A stretch of 57,761 nucleotides of DNA from Mesorhizobium sp. (GTDB lineage Bacteria > Pseudomonadota > Alphaproteobacteria > Rhizobiales > Rhizobiaceae): the NCBI GenBank assembly GCA_004020875.1, contig SAPZ01000032.1, forward strand, positions 1 to 57,761, written 5' to 3'. Under the pieces are notes generated by a model that worked only from the letters and a program-made list of their open reading frames with translations, had not been told where the DNA came from and searched no databases. Of this stretch, positions 34,790-44,363 are shown in pieces. Both the position numbers and the translations under genes were made by a program. Within the stretch, counting starts at the first letter, position 1. Every line of letters starts with the position of its first letter.

Positions 34790-35510
34790 TGGTGGACTCC
34801 GTCGGAGAAAGGGGGGGTGGGACGGCGCTGTCGAGCTCGCGTGACCAGTCAATGGCGTTGATGAAGACGCCGAGCGGATTCTTGCGCAGCTGATCCGTAT
34901 TGCTTGGCGAGCGGATCACGATCGTGAGGATCGCAGTCCAGCGCATCGTGCTGGCAAGGCTTCCGCGCTCAAACACCTGCTCGGTCCATTTGACCTGGAA
35001 TGAACTTTCGGAGGCCCTGACCACGCTGGTGACCTGTACCGAGACACTGCGCGTTCCGATCTGACCGAAGGGGTCGTTCGCCTTGGCGTATTCGTTGAGG
35101 AAGAGCGCTGCGCGATCGCTAGCAAAGTCGTAAGCTGCGAACCAGTTCTGCCGTACCAAAACCGGATCGGTGGAAACGGAACGGACATTCTGGATGAAGC
35201 GGCCGAGATGCCAGGCGATCTGAGCATCCGAGGGCTCATAATTCCGGATTGCCGGCGCGACGGCGCGCGTCTCGCCGAAGCCATCGACCTCGACGACGTA
35301 AGGCACGACACGGCTTTGCATCGACTGCCATACGAGTCCGCCGGAAAGTCCGGTCGCCAAGGCCAGGCACCCAAGGGCCATGAGCCGCCAGTTCCTGGCC
35401 TGCAGTCGAGATGAGCCGATGCGCTCGTCCCACAGCTGGGCGGCTTTTTGATACGGCGTGACCGGTTCGGGTGTTTTGCCGTAACGGTGCACGGGTCGCT
35501 TGAAGAGCAT
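34779..35510 (-). CDS. trbF: Conjugal transfer protein TrbF (VirB8-like)
   Basis: A 243-residue VirB8/TrbF inner-membrane protein with one helix (WRLMALGCLALATGLSGGLVWQS, about residues 42-64) and a periplasmic nuclear-transport-factor-like domain (VPYVVEVDGFGETRAV, DPVLVRQNWFAAYDF). Its start immediately abuts the trbL stop. It nucleates assembly of the transfer channel. Confidence 0.93.
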   Translation of the reverse strand: MLFKRPVHRYGKTPEPVTPYQKAAQLWDERIGSSRLQARNWRLMALGCLALATGLSGGLVWQSMQSRVVPYVVEVDGFGETRAVAPAIRNYEPSDAQIAWHLGRFIQNVRSVSTDPVLVRQNWFAAYDFASDRAALFLNEYAKANDPFGQIGTRSVSVQVTSVVRASESSFQVKWTEQVFERGSLASTMRWTAILTIVIRSPSNTDQLRKNPLGVFINAIDWSRELDSAVPPPLSPTESTNER

Positions 35511-36833
35511 CTAGTCATCCTTGTCGTTGAGAGAGGGGTTGGCGCTGCCTCCCGGCCGGTCTCCGTCTCGGACAGCTTGCATGGCAGCGTGGCGATGTGC
35601 ACGGGCGGTCTGTTCAGAACGTAGGCGCCTTGCCCACGTCGGCGCCGAAACAGTGGCCGAACCGGCAGAGCGCTCGGTCATTGACGCGGTCGGCGTGCCG
35701 CCGGTCGCGGTCCACGCGGCATCGCGCCCGGCATCGGCGTTGCGCCCAACACTTGCAGTGGCGGATCGCGCTACGCGTATAGCGGCGCCGCCAGCGGCAC
35801 TGGTTACACCATGCATTCCAGCAGCCACACCGGAGAGGCCAACGTCGGGCGAGGTTGCGCGCCCGATCTGCCAGGACGTGGAAGCAGCCGATCCCATTGT
35901 TGTGCCGGCGCGGATGGCGGCGAGACCGCCGCTGGTTGCCATACGCGCGCCAGAAAATGCCGTGCCTCCAGCAACGAGTGATACACCCGCTGCCGCCGCG
36001 GTCGTGCCGAGGGCGGCGCCCGCGCCAAGCTGCGGTGCGCCTGAGACAAGACCCGACGCGATCCCCGGCCCAAAAATGCCAAGGCCAAGCAGTGCCAGTG
36101 CGCCCAGTACCTGGGACATGGCAGCGGCCAGATCCGGCTCCTTGCCTTGCAATGCGGAAGCGAACTCCCCGAAGAGCGTGGAGCCGATGCCGACAATGAC
36201 GGCGAGCACCATCACCTTGATGCCTGACGAGATAACATGGCCGAGCACGCGTTCGGCCAGGAACGCTGAACGGTTCCAAAGTGCGAATGGAACCAAAACA
36301 AAACCTGCCAGCGTGGTGAGCTTGAACTCAAGGATGGTGATGAAAAGCTGGATGGAAAGGATGAAGAAGGCGATGATGACCAGGAACCAGGCCATCAGCA
36401 GCACGAAGATGGTCAGTGCGTTGCCGAAGATTTCCGGGAAGCCCAGGAGCTGACTGGCTTGGTCAAGCATTGGCCAAGCACCTTCGAAACCGGTCGCGGC
36501 AATGCGGCCCGGGCGCAGGAGATTGTCTGCCGACAGATTGCCGGCCGACGCATTAATCCCGAGACCGGCAAAAGAACGATAAATGATATCGGCGAGGTTC
36601 TTGAAATTGTTCAGGATGAAGGCGAAGACGCCAACATAGAGCACCTTGCGGACAAGCCGGCCGAGAACGCTGGTCTCCTCGCCGAGCGCCCACGCCAGGC
36701 CGGCAAGTGTGATGTCAATGCCGATCAGAATGGTAGTGAGGAAGGCGACGTCGCCCGAGAGCAGACCGAACCCGCTGTCGATGTAGCGGATGAAGGTCTC
36801 CATGAAGCGATCGATGACGCCAAGGTCGTTCAT
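35511..36833 (-). CDS. trbL: Conjugal transfer protein TrbL (VirB6-like)
   Basis: A 440-residue polytopic inner-membrane protein with about six to eight helices in the first 280 residues (for example FLTTILIGIDITLAGLAWALG and GVFAFILNNFKNLADIIYRSF) and a polar, Ala/Gly/Ser-rich tail. Length and layout match P-type TrbL. It lies between trbJ and trbF as expected; trbK, which often sits between trbJ and trbL, is absent. Confidence 0.92.
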   Translation of the reverse strand: MNDLGVIDRFMETFIRYIDSGFGLLSGDVAFLTTILIGIDITLAGLAWALGEETSVLGRLVRKVLYVGVFAFILNNFKNLADIIYRSFAGLGINASAGNLSADNLLRPGRIAATGFEGAWPMLDQASQLLGFPEIFGNALTIFVLLMAWFLVIIAFFILSIQLFITILEFKLTTLAGFVLVPFALWNRSAFLAERVLGHVISSGIKVMVLAVIVGIGSTLFGEFASALQGKEPDLAAAMSQVLGALALLGLGIFGPGIASGLVSGAPQLGAGAALGTTAAAAGVSLVAGGTAFSGARMATSGGLAAIRAGTTMGSAASTSWQIGRATSPDVGLSGVAAGMHGVTSAAGGAAIRVARSATASVGRNADAGRDAAWTATGGTPTASMTERSAGSATVSAPTWARRLRSEQTARAHRHAAMQAVRDGDRPGGSANPSLNDKDD

Positions 36834-36866
36834 GCCGCTGCCTTCCTCGTCGTGATGAACTCGTGA

Positions 36867-37592
36867 TTAATTGCCGGGATAAGCCGAGCCGGTACCCAAG
36901 AATCGCTTCGTCATCTCGCGGGCGGCTTCCTCTGACTGGGCCTTGCGGGCGGCATCCTCGGCCTCAGCTCGAAACTGCGTTGCGAGCAGCGTCTGGATCT
37001 GCATCTGCTGCTTTGTCGAAAGCGCCATCAGCTGGTTGGTGGCCTGGCTTGCCTGAAGCGCACCGGCCGCCCCTTGGCTGCGGTTGACGAGATCGGCGAG
37101 CAGATCGCCGTCGGCGCGGACGTTCTCGACGATTTGCGACTGGACCCCCATGGTCTGGCGGAACGCCTGCATGGCGCTTTGCCAACGCTCGCGCGCAGCA
37201 CTCGCCACATCGCTGACCTTGATCGTGGCGTCGTAGCTTTCCGGATATTGGCTGCGCCACTGGTCTTGAAGCTTGCCCAGATCAAAGCTGAGGCCACTCG
37301 CCTGGTCCATCAAGCCGTCGATGCGATGGAGCGAACCGGTGAGTTGGCCAACGGAAGAGAAATCCAGACGGTGAAGATTGCGCGCCATGTTCTGCAGCAT
37401 GGTCGCCTGATTCTGCAGCGACTGGATCTGGTTGTTGATCTGCTCCAGGGCGCGCGCGGCCGTCAGCACGTTCTGCGCATAATTGGACGGATCGAACACG
37501 ATAAGGGCGTAGGCGGGCTGCACATAGTCGGCCATAGGCTTGGCGATCAGGGAAACGGTGATCAGGCCGGAGAGAAGGCGTCGCCGCATCAT
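36867..37592 (-). CDS. trbJ: Conjugal transfer protein TrbJ (VirB5-like)
   Basis: A 241-residue exported, largely helical VirB5-like protein. The N-terminus (MMRRRLLSGLITVSLIAKPMADYVQPAYA) is a signal peptide; IVFDPSNYAQNVLTAARALEQINNQIQSLQNQ is the family hallmark. The start overlaps the trbE stop (ATGA). It is a minor pilus component. Confidence 0.92.
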   Translation of the reverse strand: MMRRRLLSGLITVSLIAKPMADYVQPAYALIVFDPSNYAQNVLTAARALEQINNQIQSLQNQATMLQNMARNLHRLDFSSVGQLTGSLHRIDGLMDQASGLSFDLGKLQDQWRSQYPESYDATIKVSDVASAARERWQSAMQAFRQTMGVQSQIVENVRADGDLLADLVNRSQGAAGALQASQATNQLMALSTKQQMQIQTLLATQFRAEAEDAARKAQSEEAAREMTKRFLGTGSAYPGN

Positions 37593-40039
37593 GCTAATTG
37601 CTCCTTGTCTGGTTGAGGGAATTGCTTGAGAAGTTCGCCGGCCCAATCGAGGCCGCGCGCGATCAGGAACTGCGAGGCAAAGCTGCCTTGCCCGTCTTCG
37701 GACAGGATCCTGTCGATCAGAGTCTGCGTGGCCGGATCGGAAGCACCGCAAAGCGCAAGAGCGATGGGGCCAAGCCCGAGCTCGAACAGACGGTTGCCGC
37801 GGCGCGATTGCAGATAATACTGACGCTTCGGCGTGGCGCGGGCGATCAATTCGATCTGCCGCTCGCTTAAACCGAAGCGTTCGTAGGCTGTGCGCGCCTG
37901 GGGTTCCACGGCACGATCATTGGGAAGGAAAATGCGCTGCGGGCAGCTTTCGATGATTGCCGGCGCTATGGCAGAGCCCGCGATATCAGCCAGCGACTGC
38001 GTAGCGAAGACAACCGACACGTTCTTCTTTCGCAGCACCTTCAGCCATTCGCGGATGCGGGCGGCGAACAGCGGATTGTCGAGATAGACCCACGCCTCGT
38101 CGAGCATGATCAGCGTGGGCCGTCCGTCGAACCGTTCCTCAAGTCGCTGGAACAGATAGGTAAGCACCGGCAGCAAAGCGCCTTGGCTGTGCATCAGCTC
38201 CTCGGTCTCGAAACACTGCACATCCGACAAGGCCAGCCCATCATGATCGGCATCGAGCAGGCGGCCGAAGGGACCGTCGAGCGTGTAGGGCATCAATGCG
38301 GACTTCAGCGCATTGGATTGAAGCAGGACCGAAAGGCCGGTCAGTGTGCGTTCCTGCGCCGGCGCGGTGGCAAGGCTGGCCAGCGCTGACCAGATAGCCT
38401 CCTTCACCTCCGGCGTGACGGTGACGTTCTCGTGGGCAATAAGGCTGGCGATCCATTCGGCCGCCCAGCTTCGGCTAGCCTGGTCGTTGATGCTGCGCAG
38501 TGGCTGAAAGGCAAGGGAACTGTCCGCTCCTAGCGCGTGGTGTTCTCCACCCATGGCAAGTGTTGCAGCACGGGCCGAATTGCCTTTGTCGAAGACATAA
38601 ACCTGGGCGCCGGCATAGCGCCTGAACTGCAGAGCAATCAGAGCAAGCAGAACCGACTTGCCGGCGCCGGTCGGACCAACAGCCAGCATGTGGCCGACAT
38701 CTTCGACGTGGGTGGAAAGCCGAAACGGTGTCGACCCGCTGGTCTCGGCAACGAGAAGCGGTGGCGCTTCGGTTTGGGTGACTTTCGCGAGATACTCGTT
38801 TGTCGCAGGACCGGCCCAAACCGACGACAGCGGCATGAGATGGGCAAGGTTCAAAGTATGAACGAGCGGTTGGCGAACGTTAGCGTAGACATGGCCAGGC
38901 AATGAGCCGAGCCAAGCCTCGACCGCATTGACGCCTTCTCGGATCGTGGTGAAACCGATCCCATTGATGATGCGCTCGACCGCGCGAAGCTTCTCTGCAG
39001 CGGCTTGGCGATCCTCGCCCCACACCGTCACGGTCGTGGTGAGATAGCCGAAGCTCACATGATCGCCGCCCAATGCCTGAAGGGCTTCGTCGGCATCGAG
39101 CGCCTTGTTGTCGGCATCGCTGTCGACAAGCGGGACCGGCTCGTTGGTAATGACCTCGCGTAGGATTGCCATGATCGATTTGCGCTTGGCAAACCACTGC
39201 CGGCGCAACCGCGTCAGCGTCTTCGTGGCTTCCGTTTTCTCGAGCGGAATGAAGCGCGTCATCCAGCGATAGGCGAAATCCTGATGATTGAGGGTATCGA
39301 GGATCCCGGGCCGGGTGAGGTTCGGAAAGCCGAGGATGGTCAGTGTGCGAAGATGCTGCTCACCCAGCATCGGCTCCAGGCCACCGGTAAGCGGCGCATC
39401 GACCAGTATTGCATCCAGATATATCGGCGTTTCGGGGGCCATGATAGGATGGCGGCGAGGCGAAATCGTGCCGTGGAGGTAGGTCAGCGTCTGAGCATCA
39501 TCGAGGACGCGTACTTCGGACATGAAACCCGAGAAGAGATCGAGCACGCGGTTGGTCTCGTCACGGAACCTCGCCAGATCCTGGCGCCAGTCTCTTTCTC
39601 CTTGGGAATAATGAGAGTCGACGAGCGCGCTTTCTGCGCGCGCCTGGGCGTCCGGCGGTGGCATAAACACCAAGGTCAGATGATAGCGGCTCTCGTAGTG
39701 CGCTACCTTCCCCTCGAAAGCAGCGCGGCGTTCTTCGTCGACCAGCCACGACGCGGCGTCAGGAAAATGCGAGTTCGGATAGCCCAGCGCTTCTATGCGC
39801 TCGGCCTCAAAGAACAATGCCCAGCCAGAGCCAAGGCGTCTGAGAGCATTGTTCGCCCGGGCGCAAATGCCGACGAGTTCAGCCTCCGTCGCACTTTCGA
39901 GATCCGGGCCGCGGAACCGCAACGTCCGCTGAAAGCTGCCGTCCTTGTTGAGCACGATGCCGGGCGCCACCAAGGCAGCCCAGGGTAGATGGTCGGCAAG
40001 CCGGTCGGCTTTGCTTCGATATTCCGAAAGGTTCAGCAT
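37589..40039 (-). CDS. trbE: Conjugal transfer ATPase TrbE (VirB4-like)
   Basis: An 816-residue VirB4-type ATPase with Walker A GPTGAGKSV near residue 450 and Walker B TLIMLDEAWVYLDNP near 645, followed by the ATQSLADIAGS motif. The ATG at 40039 sits within the last codons of trbD, giving a seven-base overlap; the longer frame upstream is out-of-frame trbD sequence. It energises assembly of the mating apparatus. Confidence 0.94.
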   Translation of the reverse strand: MLNLSEYRSKADRLADHLPWAALVAPGIVLNKDGSFQRTLRFRGPDLESATEAELVGICARANNALRRLGSGWALFFEAERIEALGYPNSHFPDAASWLVDEERRAAFEGKVAHYESRYHLTLVFMPPPDAQARAESALVDSHYSQGERDWRQDLARFRDETNRVLDLFSGFMSEVRVLDDAQTLTYLHGTISPRRHPIMAPETPIYLDAILVDAPLTGGLEPMLGEQHLRTLTILGFPNLTRPGILDTLNHQDFAYRWMTRFIPLEKTEATKTLTRLRRQWFAKRKSIMAILREVITNEPVPLVDSDADNKALDADEALQALGGDHVSFGYLTTTVTVWGEDRQAAAEKLRAVERIINGIGFTTIREGVNAVEAWLGSLPGHVYANVRQPLVHTLNLAHLMPLSSVWAGPATNEYLAKVTQTEAPPLLVAETSGSTPFRLSTHVEDVGHMLAVGPTGAGKSVLLALIALQFRRYAGAQVYVFDKGNSARAATLAMGGEHHALGADSSLAFQPLRSINDQASRSWAAEWIASLIAHENVTVTPEVKEAIWSALASLATAPAQERTLTGLSVLLQSNALKSALMPYTLDGPFGRLLDADHDGLALSDVQCFETEELMHSQGALLPVLTYLFQRLEERFDGRPTLIMLDEAWVYLDNPLFAARIREWLKVLRKKNVSVVFATQSLADIAGSAIAPAIIESCPQRIFLPNDRAVEPQARTAYERFGLSERQIELIARATPKRQYYLQSRRGNRLFELGLGPIALALCGASDPATQTLIDRILSEDGQGSFASQFLIARGLDWAGELLKQFPQPDKEQLA

Positions 40040-40305
40040 GCAAGCCACCCCTTCAGACGTAGGTGGCGCACAAGCACGCTGGCGAAGTCCGGATCGCGTC
40101 TTGCGGCAAAGACCGCTAACGAGTGGCCCGCGATCCAAAGCACCAGACCAGCAATCCATTGCTGCAAGCCGAAGCCAATGGCCGCGGCCACTGTACCGTT
40201 GAGGATCGCCACCGCGCGCGGAGCCCCGCCGAGCAGGATCGGCTCGGTCAGCGCCCGGTGGACCGGTACTGCGAAGCCCTCGATATGCTGCTCCCCGGCG
40301 GCCAT
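40033..40305 (-). CDS. trbD: Conjugal transfer protein TrbD (VirB3-like)
   Basis: A 90-residue VirB3-like inner-membrane protein with IEGFAVPVHRALTEPILLGGAPRAVAILNG and a hydrophobic pair of helices, ending HLRLKGWLAC. The start overlaps the trbC stop as TGATG. It couples to the TrbE ATPase, whose gene overlaps its 3' end. Confidence 0.92.
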   Translation of the reverse strand: MAAGEQHIEGFAVPVHRALTEPILLGGAPRAVAILNGTVAAAIGFGLQQWIAGLVLWIAGHSLAVFAARRDPDFASVLVRHLRLKGWLAC

Positions 40306-40613
40306 CAGACGAGCGCCCCACCACCGAAGGAGAAGAAGGAGAGGAAGAAGCTCGATGCCGCGAAGGCGATCGACAGACCGAAGACGATCTGAATCAGGCG
40401 CCGAAAACCACCGGCGGTGTCGCCGAAGGCAAGCGTCAGGCCGGTGGTGATAATGATGATCACCGCAACGATCTTGGCGACCGGTCCCTGCACGGACTCC
40501 AGGATCTGCTGCAGCGGCTGCTCCCACGGCATGCCGGAGCCGGCCGCATAAACCGGGGCCGTGATAAGAAACGCGAGCGCTGTGGACGAAAGAAAGCGAA
40601 GCTTCTTGCGCAT
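40305..40613 (-). CDS. trbC: Conjugal transfer pilin TrbC (VirB2-like)
   Basis: A 102-residue prepilin with a long signal peptide (KLRFLSSTALAFLITAPVYAA) and two hydrophobic helices (KIVAVIIIITTGLTLAFGD and LIQIVFGLSIAFAASSFFLSF), the VirB2/TrbC layout. It begins 12 bases after trbB and is the pilus subunit. Confidence 0.92.
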   Translation of the reverse strand: MRKKLRFLSSTALAFLITAPVYAAGSGMPWEQPLQQILESVQGPVAKIVAVIIIITTGLTLAFGDTAGGFRRLIQIVFGLSIAFAASSFFLSFFSFGGGALV

Positions 40614-40625
40614 GAGGAAGGCCTT

Positions 40626-41594
40626 TCAAAGCTGCTGGAGTTGCGAAAGCGTGAGCGGGGCAACGGCGTAATCGCCGCTGCCGTCGAGACCGGTGACCTC
40701 GGCGATTGCGTCGATGTGGCGCGACGAGCCGCGTCCCGCTATAAAGACGATCAGATCTATCGCCTCAGCGATGAGCCGGCGGGGAACGGTGACCACCGCT
40801 TCCTGGGCGAGTTGCTCAATGCGATAGAGAGCCGAGCGCGCGGAATTGGCGTGTACGGTAGCGATGCCGCCTGGGTGCCCGGTGTTCCATGCCTTCAGCA
40901 TGTCGAGCGCTTCCGCGCCCCTCACCTCGCCCACGATGATGCGGTCCGGCCTGAGCCTCAGCGTCGAGCGCACGAGATCGGCAAGGGTGACCGAGCCCCG
41001 CCTCGTTCTCAGGGCAACGCAGTCCCTGGCCGCGCACTGCAGTTCGCGTGTGTCCTCGATCAGGATCACCCGATCGTCGCATTCGGCGACTTCAGCCAGC
41101 AGAGTGTTGGCGAGTGTTGTCTTCCCCGAGGAAGTGCCGCCGGCGATCAGCATGTTGCGCCGCTCGCGGACGGCCTTTTTCAGCGCATCGGCCTGCAGCG
41201 GCAGCATGATGCGTTCGGCAACATAGTCGGCCAGGGTGTAGACTTTCGCGGCGGGCTTGCGGATGGCAAAACATGGCGCCAACACCACAGGTGGCAGCAG
41301 GCCTTCGAAGCGTTCGCCAGACGGCAATTCGGCACTGACGATCGGGTTGTCGGCGTGCGCCTCGGCGCGCACGTGCGAAGCAACCAGGCGGATGATACGT
41401 TCTGCCTCGGACGGGTGCATGTGAACGTCGGTATCGACCCGACCTTCGCCTAACCGGTCGAGTCGCAGCGCGCCGTCGGGATTGACCATCACCTCGATGA
41501 CGGACGGATCGGCCAGGGCTTCGGTGATTGCCGGACCCATGGCGGTGCGTAGCATGACACGCCGCCGGTGGTCGGCCTCGGGATGAGAGCTCAT
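40626..41594 (-). CDS. trbB: Conjugal transfer ATPase TrbB (VirB11-like)
   Basis: A 322-residue secretion ATPase with Walker A IAGGTSSGKTTLANTLLAE near residue 150, Asp box VILIEDTRELQC, and Walker B-type LRPDRIIVGEVRGAEALDML with a His box downstream (TGHPGGIATVHAN). These are diagnostic of VirB11/TrbB. It overlaps the CopG-like gene upstream by four bases. Confidence 0.94.
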   Translation of the reverse strand: MSSHPEADHRRRVMLRTAMGPAITEALADPSVIEVMVNPDGALRLDRLGEGRVDTDVHMHPSEAERIIRLVASHVRAEAHADNPIVSAELPSGERFEGLLPPVVLAPCFAIRKPAAKVYTLADYVAERIMLPLQADALKKAVRERRNMLIAGGTSSGKTTLANTLLAEVAECDDRVILIEDTRELQCAARDCVALRTRRGSVTLADLVRSTLRLRPDRIIVGEVRGAEALDMLKAWNTGHPGGIATVHANSARSALYRIEQLAQEAVVTVPRRLIAEAIDLIVFIAGRGSSRHIDAIAEVTGLDGSGDYAVAPLTLSQLQQL

Positions 41595-42004
41595 CCTTCC
41601 CCTCCCCCACCATTGTCTTTGCTAAGCGACTTTTTGCCGGAAGCGATCTGGCGGCCGACCTTCTCAACGAATTTCTCGAAACGCTCTTGGGCAATAGCCT
41701 GCGTTGCCCGATCCGGGACCGGCGTGTGGGCATGAAGGGTGATCGAAAAGCGGATGAAGAGCGCCAGGCTCTCCAGGATCACCTCGGAATCGCGCCTGAC
41801 GTGGGCAAGATCGCGGGAGAGCCGGTCAAGCCTTACGCCGTAGCGCCGATCGAACTCGCTCTCGCCACGCCGCTCGATGAACGCCTCGATCGCCTTCGCC
41901 ACGATCGCTGATTTGGTCGTTGACGGATCGCGACTGAGGTTGTCCAGTTTCTCGCTGAGCTCCGGCTCAAGCAGAAACTGATGGCGAATGCGGTGCGGCT
42001 TCAT
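41591..42004 (-). CDS. CopG/ribbon-helix-helix-like protein between traG and trbB
   Basis: A 137-residue protein, MKPHRIRHQFLLEPELSEKL..., whose first 50 residues match a ribbon-helix-helix DNA-binding pattern (RHQFLLEPELSEKLDNLSRDPSTTKSAIVAKAIEAFIERR). A short helical C-terminus follows. CopG-type genes are common at this place in rhizobial trb operons, where they could act on operon expression or on oriT. Stop codon overlaps the trbB start. Confidence 0.8.
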   Translation of the reverse strand: MKPHRIRHQFLLEPELSEKLDNLSRDPSTTKSAIVAKAIEAFIERRGESEFDRRYGVRLDRLSRDLAHVRRDSEVILESLALFIRFSITLHAHTPVPDRATQAIAQERFEKFVEKVGRQIASGKKSLSKDNGGGGEG

Positions 42005-42120
42005 GCGGCTCGTTCCGACGGCCCGGCGTTGCGCCGGCGACGGGAGAAGCATCGGCCAGACGCTCAAAATTGCTTATGGCCGTTATCTACGCTGAGGTGC
42101 GCTCTGCAACTCAGCGGACT

Positions 42121-44145
42121 TCAGAAGCCGGGAATGACATCGTCGCCCCTGCCCTCGTTGATACCGTAGGCGCGGGCCGCAGTGGAAATCCGATCCATGA
42201 CACGCTTGTCCGCGAGCGCTTCGCTGTCATCGTCTGCGGGCTTGTACAGATCGGCCTGATCGGGCTCTTGAGAGACAACAACGTCTTCTTCGGGCAGGCT
42301 TGGATGGCGTTGCTGCTGAACGCCTCCCTCGTCTTCAACTGGCGCGTCGGCGCTTTCCTCGTCCGCAGCAAGTCGGCTATCGACGCTGCACACTTGTCCA
42401 GTCCAGCCGTCCGGGCGTGATGCAGGGCAGTCCGCATAGGGCCCGTCGTGCAGCACCGGCGCAGGCAGCACCCGATCTGTGAAATTCTGATCCTGATAAT
42501 AGCGCAGCTTCTTGGCGCGGATCGGCGGCAACCCAGAAACCAGGACCAATTCGTCTGACGGCGGCAATTGCATCACCTCGCCTGGCGTCAGGAGCGGGCG
42601 CGCGGTTTCCTGGCGGCTCACCATGACATGTGAAAGCCAGGGCGCAAGCCGATGGCCCGCATAGTTGCGCATCGACCTAAGTTCGGTTGCGGTGCCGAGG
42701 GCATCCGAGATGCGCTTGGCCGTGCGTTCGTCATTGGAGGAAAAGGCAATTCGCACGTGGCAATTGTCGAGAATAGCATTGTTCTCGCCATAGGCCTTTG
42801 AAACCTGGTTCAAAGATTGTGCGATCAGATAGGAGCGAATGCCATAACCTGCCATGAAGGCGAGCGCCGTTTCGAAGAAGTCGAGGCGACCGAGCGCCGG
42901 AAACTCGTCCAGCATCATGAGCAGCTGATGCTTACGGCTCTTCTTCGGGTCCCCCTCCAGACGCTCCGTCAACCGCCTGCCGATCTGGTTCAAGATCAGT
43001 CGCACCAAAGGCTTGGTGCGCGAGATATCCGAAGGCGGCACGACCAGATAGAGCGACAGCGGTCGCTCTCCACCCACTAGGTCAGCGATGCGCCAGTCGC
43101 AGGACGAAGTGGCCGCCGCGACCGTTGGATCACGATAAAGCCCGAGAAAGGACATGGCGGTCGAGAGGACGCCTGAGCGCTCGTTTTCCGACTTGTTCAG
43201 GAGTTCGCGAGCCGCCGAGGCCACTACGGGATGGACCTGAGGGTTATGCCCCGTCCCGAGATGATTTGTCGTCATCATCCGCCGTAGCGTTGCGGCAAAC
43301 GAGCGTTGCGGGTCCGACAGGAAGGTGGCGACGCGGGCCAGCGTCTTGTCCTCTTCAGCGTAGAGCACGTGCAAAATGGCGCCAACTAGGAGTGAATGGC
43401 TGGTCTTCTCCCAGTGGTTCCGTCGCTCCAGCGCGCCCTCGGGATCGACGAGGATGTCGGCGATGTTTTGAACGTCCCGGATCTCATCTGGGCCTTTGCG
43501 CACCTCCAGCAGCGGGTTGTAGCGTGCCGATCTCGGGTCGGTCGGATTGAACAGAAGGCAGTACGAGAATTTCGACCGCCAGCCGGAGGTCAACTGCCAA
43601 TTTTCGCCTTTTATATCATGAATGATGGCAGACCCGGTCCAGGAAAGTAGCGTTGGAACAACCAGCCCCACGCCCTTGCCCGAACGCGTCGGCGCAAATG
43701 CCATGACGTGCTCCGGGCCGTCATGGCGCAGATAGCGATCGTTCAGCCTACCGAGGAAAACGCCCGCCGGCCGTAACAACCCTGCCGTCTCGACCTCATG
43801 AGTCGTGGCCCACCGTGAAGACCCATAGGTCGTAACCGACCCGCGCTGTCGCGCGCGCAAAAGCGAGCCAGCGATTGCGGCGGCACAGCCCAGGAATCCG
43901 CTGGCGCCTGCAAGCGTACCGGCTTTGTCGAAGACCTCCGGCGCATAAGCATCGAAGTGGAACCACCATTCAAACAGCTTCCACGGCTTGTAGATTGGCC
44001 AGCCGGCGAAGAGAAACCATGGTGCGCCGAGAGGCGTCTGGTAGGTCAGCATTTGAGCGCACCATTGGGTTGCCGTCCATACGCCGATAATGACAATTGC
44101 GCACACAACGGCGATCTGCCCGATCAGTAGCTTCGTAGGTGTCAT
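42121..44145 (-). CDS. traG: Coupling protein TraG (VirD4-like)
   Basis: A 674-residue type IV coupling protein. N-terminal membrane helices (KLLIGQIAVVCAIVIIGVWTATQW) precede the ATPase domain with Walker A FAPTRSGKGVGLVVPT near residue 160, HDIKGENW, and Walker B LLMMLDEFPALGRLD near 410. It delivers the relaxase-DNA complex to the channel. The ATG at 44145 (MTPTKLLIGQ) was preferred over an in-frame ATG at 44178. First gene of the transfer operon, with the mating channel genes following. Confidence 0.93.
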   Translation of the reverse strand: MTPTKLLIGQIAVVCAIVIIGVWTATQWCAQMLTYQTPLGAPWFLFAGWPIYKPWKLFEWWFHFDAYAPEVFDKAGTLAGASGFLGCAAAIAGSLLRARQRGSVTTYGSSRWATTHEVETAGLLRPAGVFLGRLNDRYLRHDGPEHVMAFAPTRSGKGVGLVVPTLLSWTGSAIIHDIKGENWQLTSGWRSKFSYCLLFNPTDPRSARYNPLLEVRKGPDEIRDVQNIADILVDPEGALERRNHWEKTSHSLLVGAILHVLYAEEDKTLARVATFLSDPQRSFAATLRRMMTTNHLGTGHNPQVHPVVASAARELLNKSENERSGVLSTAMSFLGLYRDPTVAAATSSCDWRIADLVGGERPLSLYLVVPPSDISRTKPLVRLILNQIGRRLTERLEGDPKKSRKHQLLMMLDEFPALGRLDFFETALAFMAGYGIRSYLIAQSLNQVSKAYGENNAILDNCHVRIAFSSNDERTAKRISDALGTATELRSMRNYAGHRLAPWLSHVMVSRQETARPLLTPGEVMQLPPSDELVLVSGLPPIRAKKLRYYQDQNFTDRVLPAPVLHDGPYADCPASRPDGWTGQVCSVDSRLAADEESADAPVEDEGGVQQQRHPSLPEEDVVVSQEPDQADLYKPADDDSEALADKRVMDRISTAARAYGINEGRGDDVIPGF

Positions 44146-44363
44146 CGGCTTGGCCCGCTGAACAACGCGACCTAGCATCGCGCGGCGCAGCCGGGACAGG
44201 AATGTTCCTCACATACGATTTGGGAGCAATGAACGACTTCCTACGTATCAGGTCGGTCAGCACGCGTGTTGCGCCTTCACGCGACACCATCCGCCACTCC
44301 ATCCTTTCCATTCACCCTGAGGCCCGGCGCCGCCGACAGTTGCGTGACCGCTCCTCCGCAAAG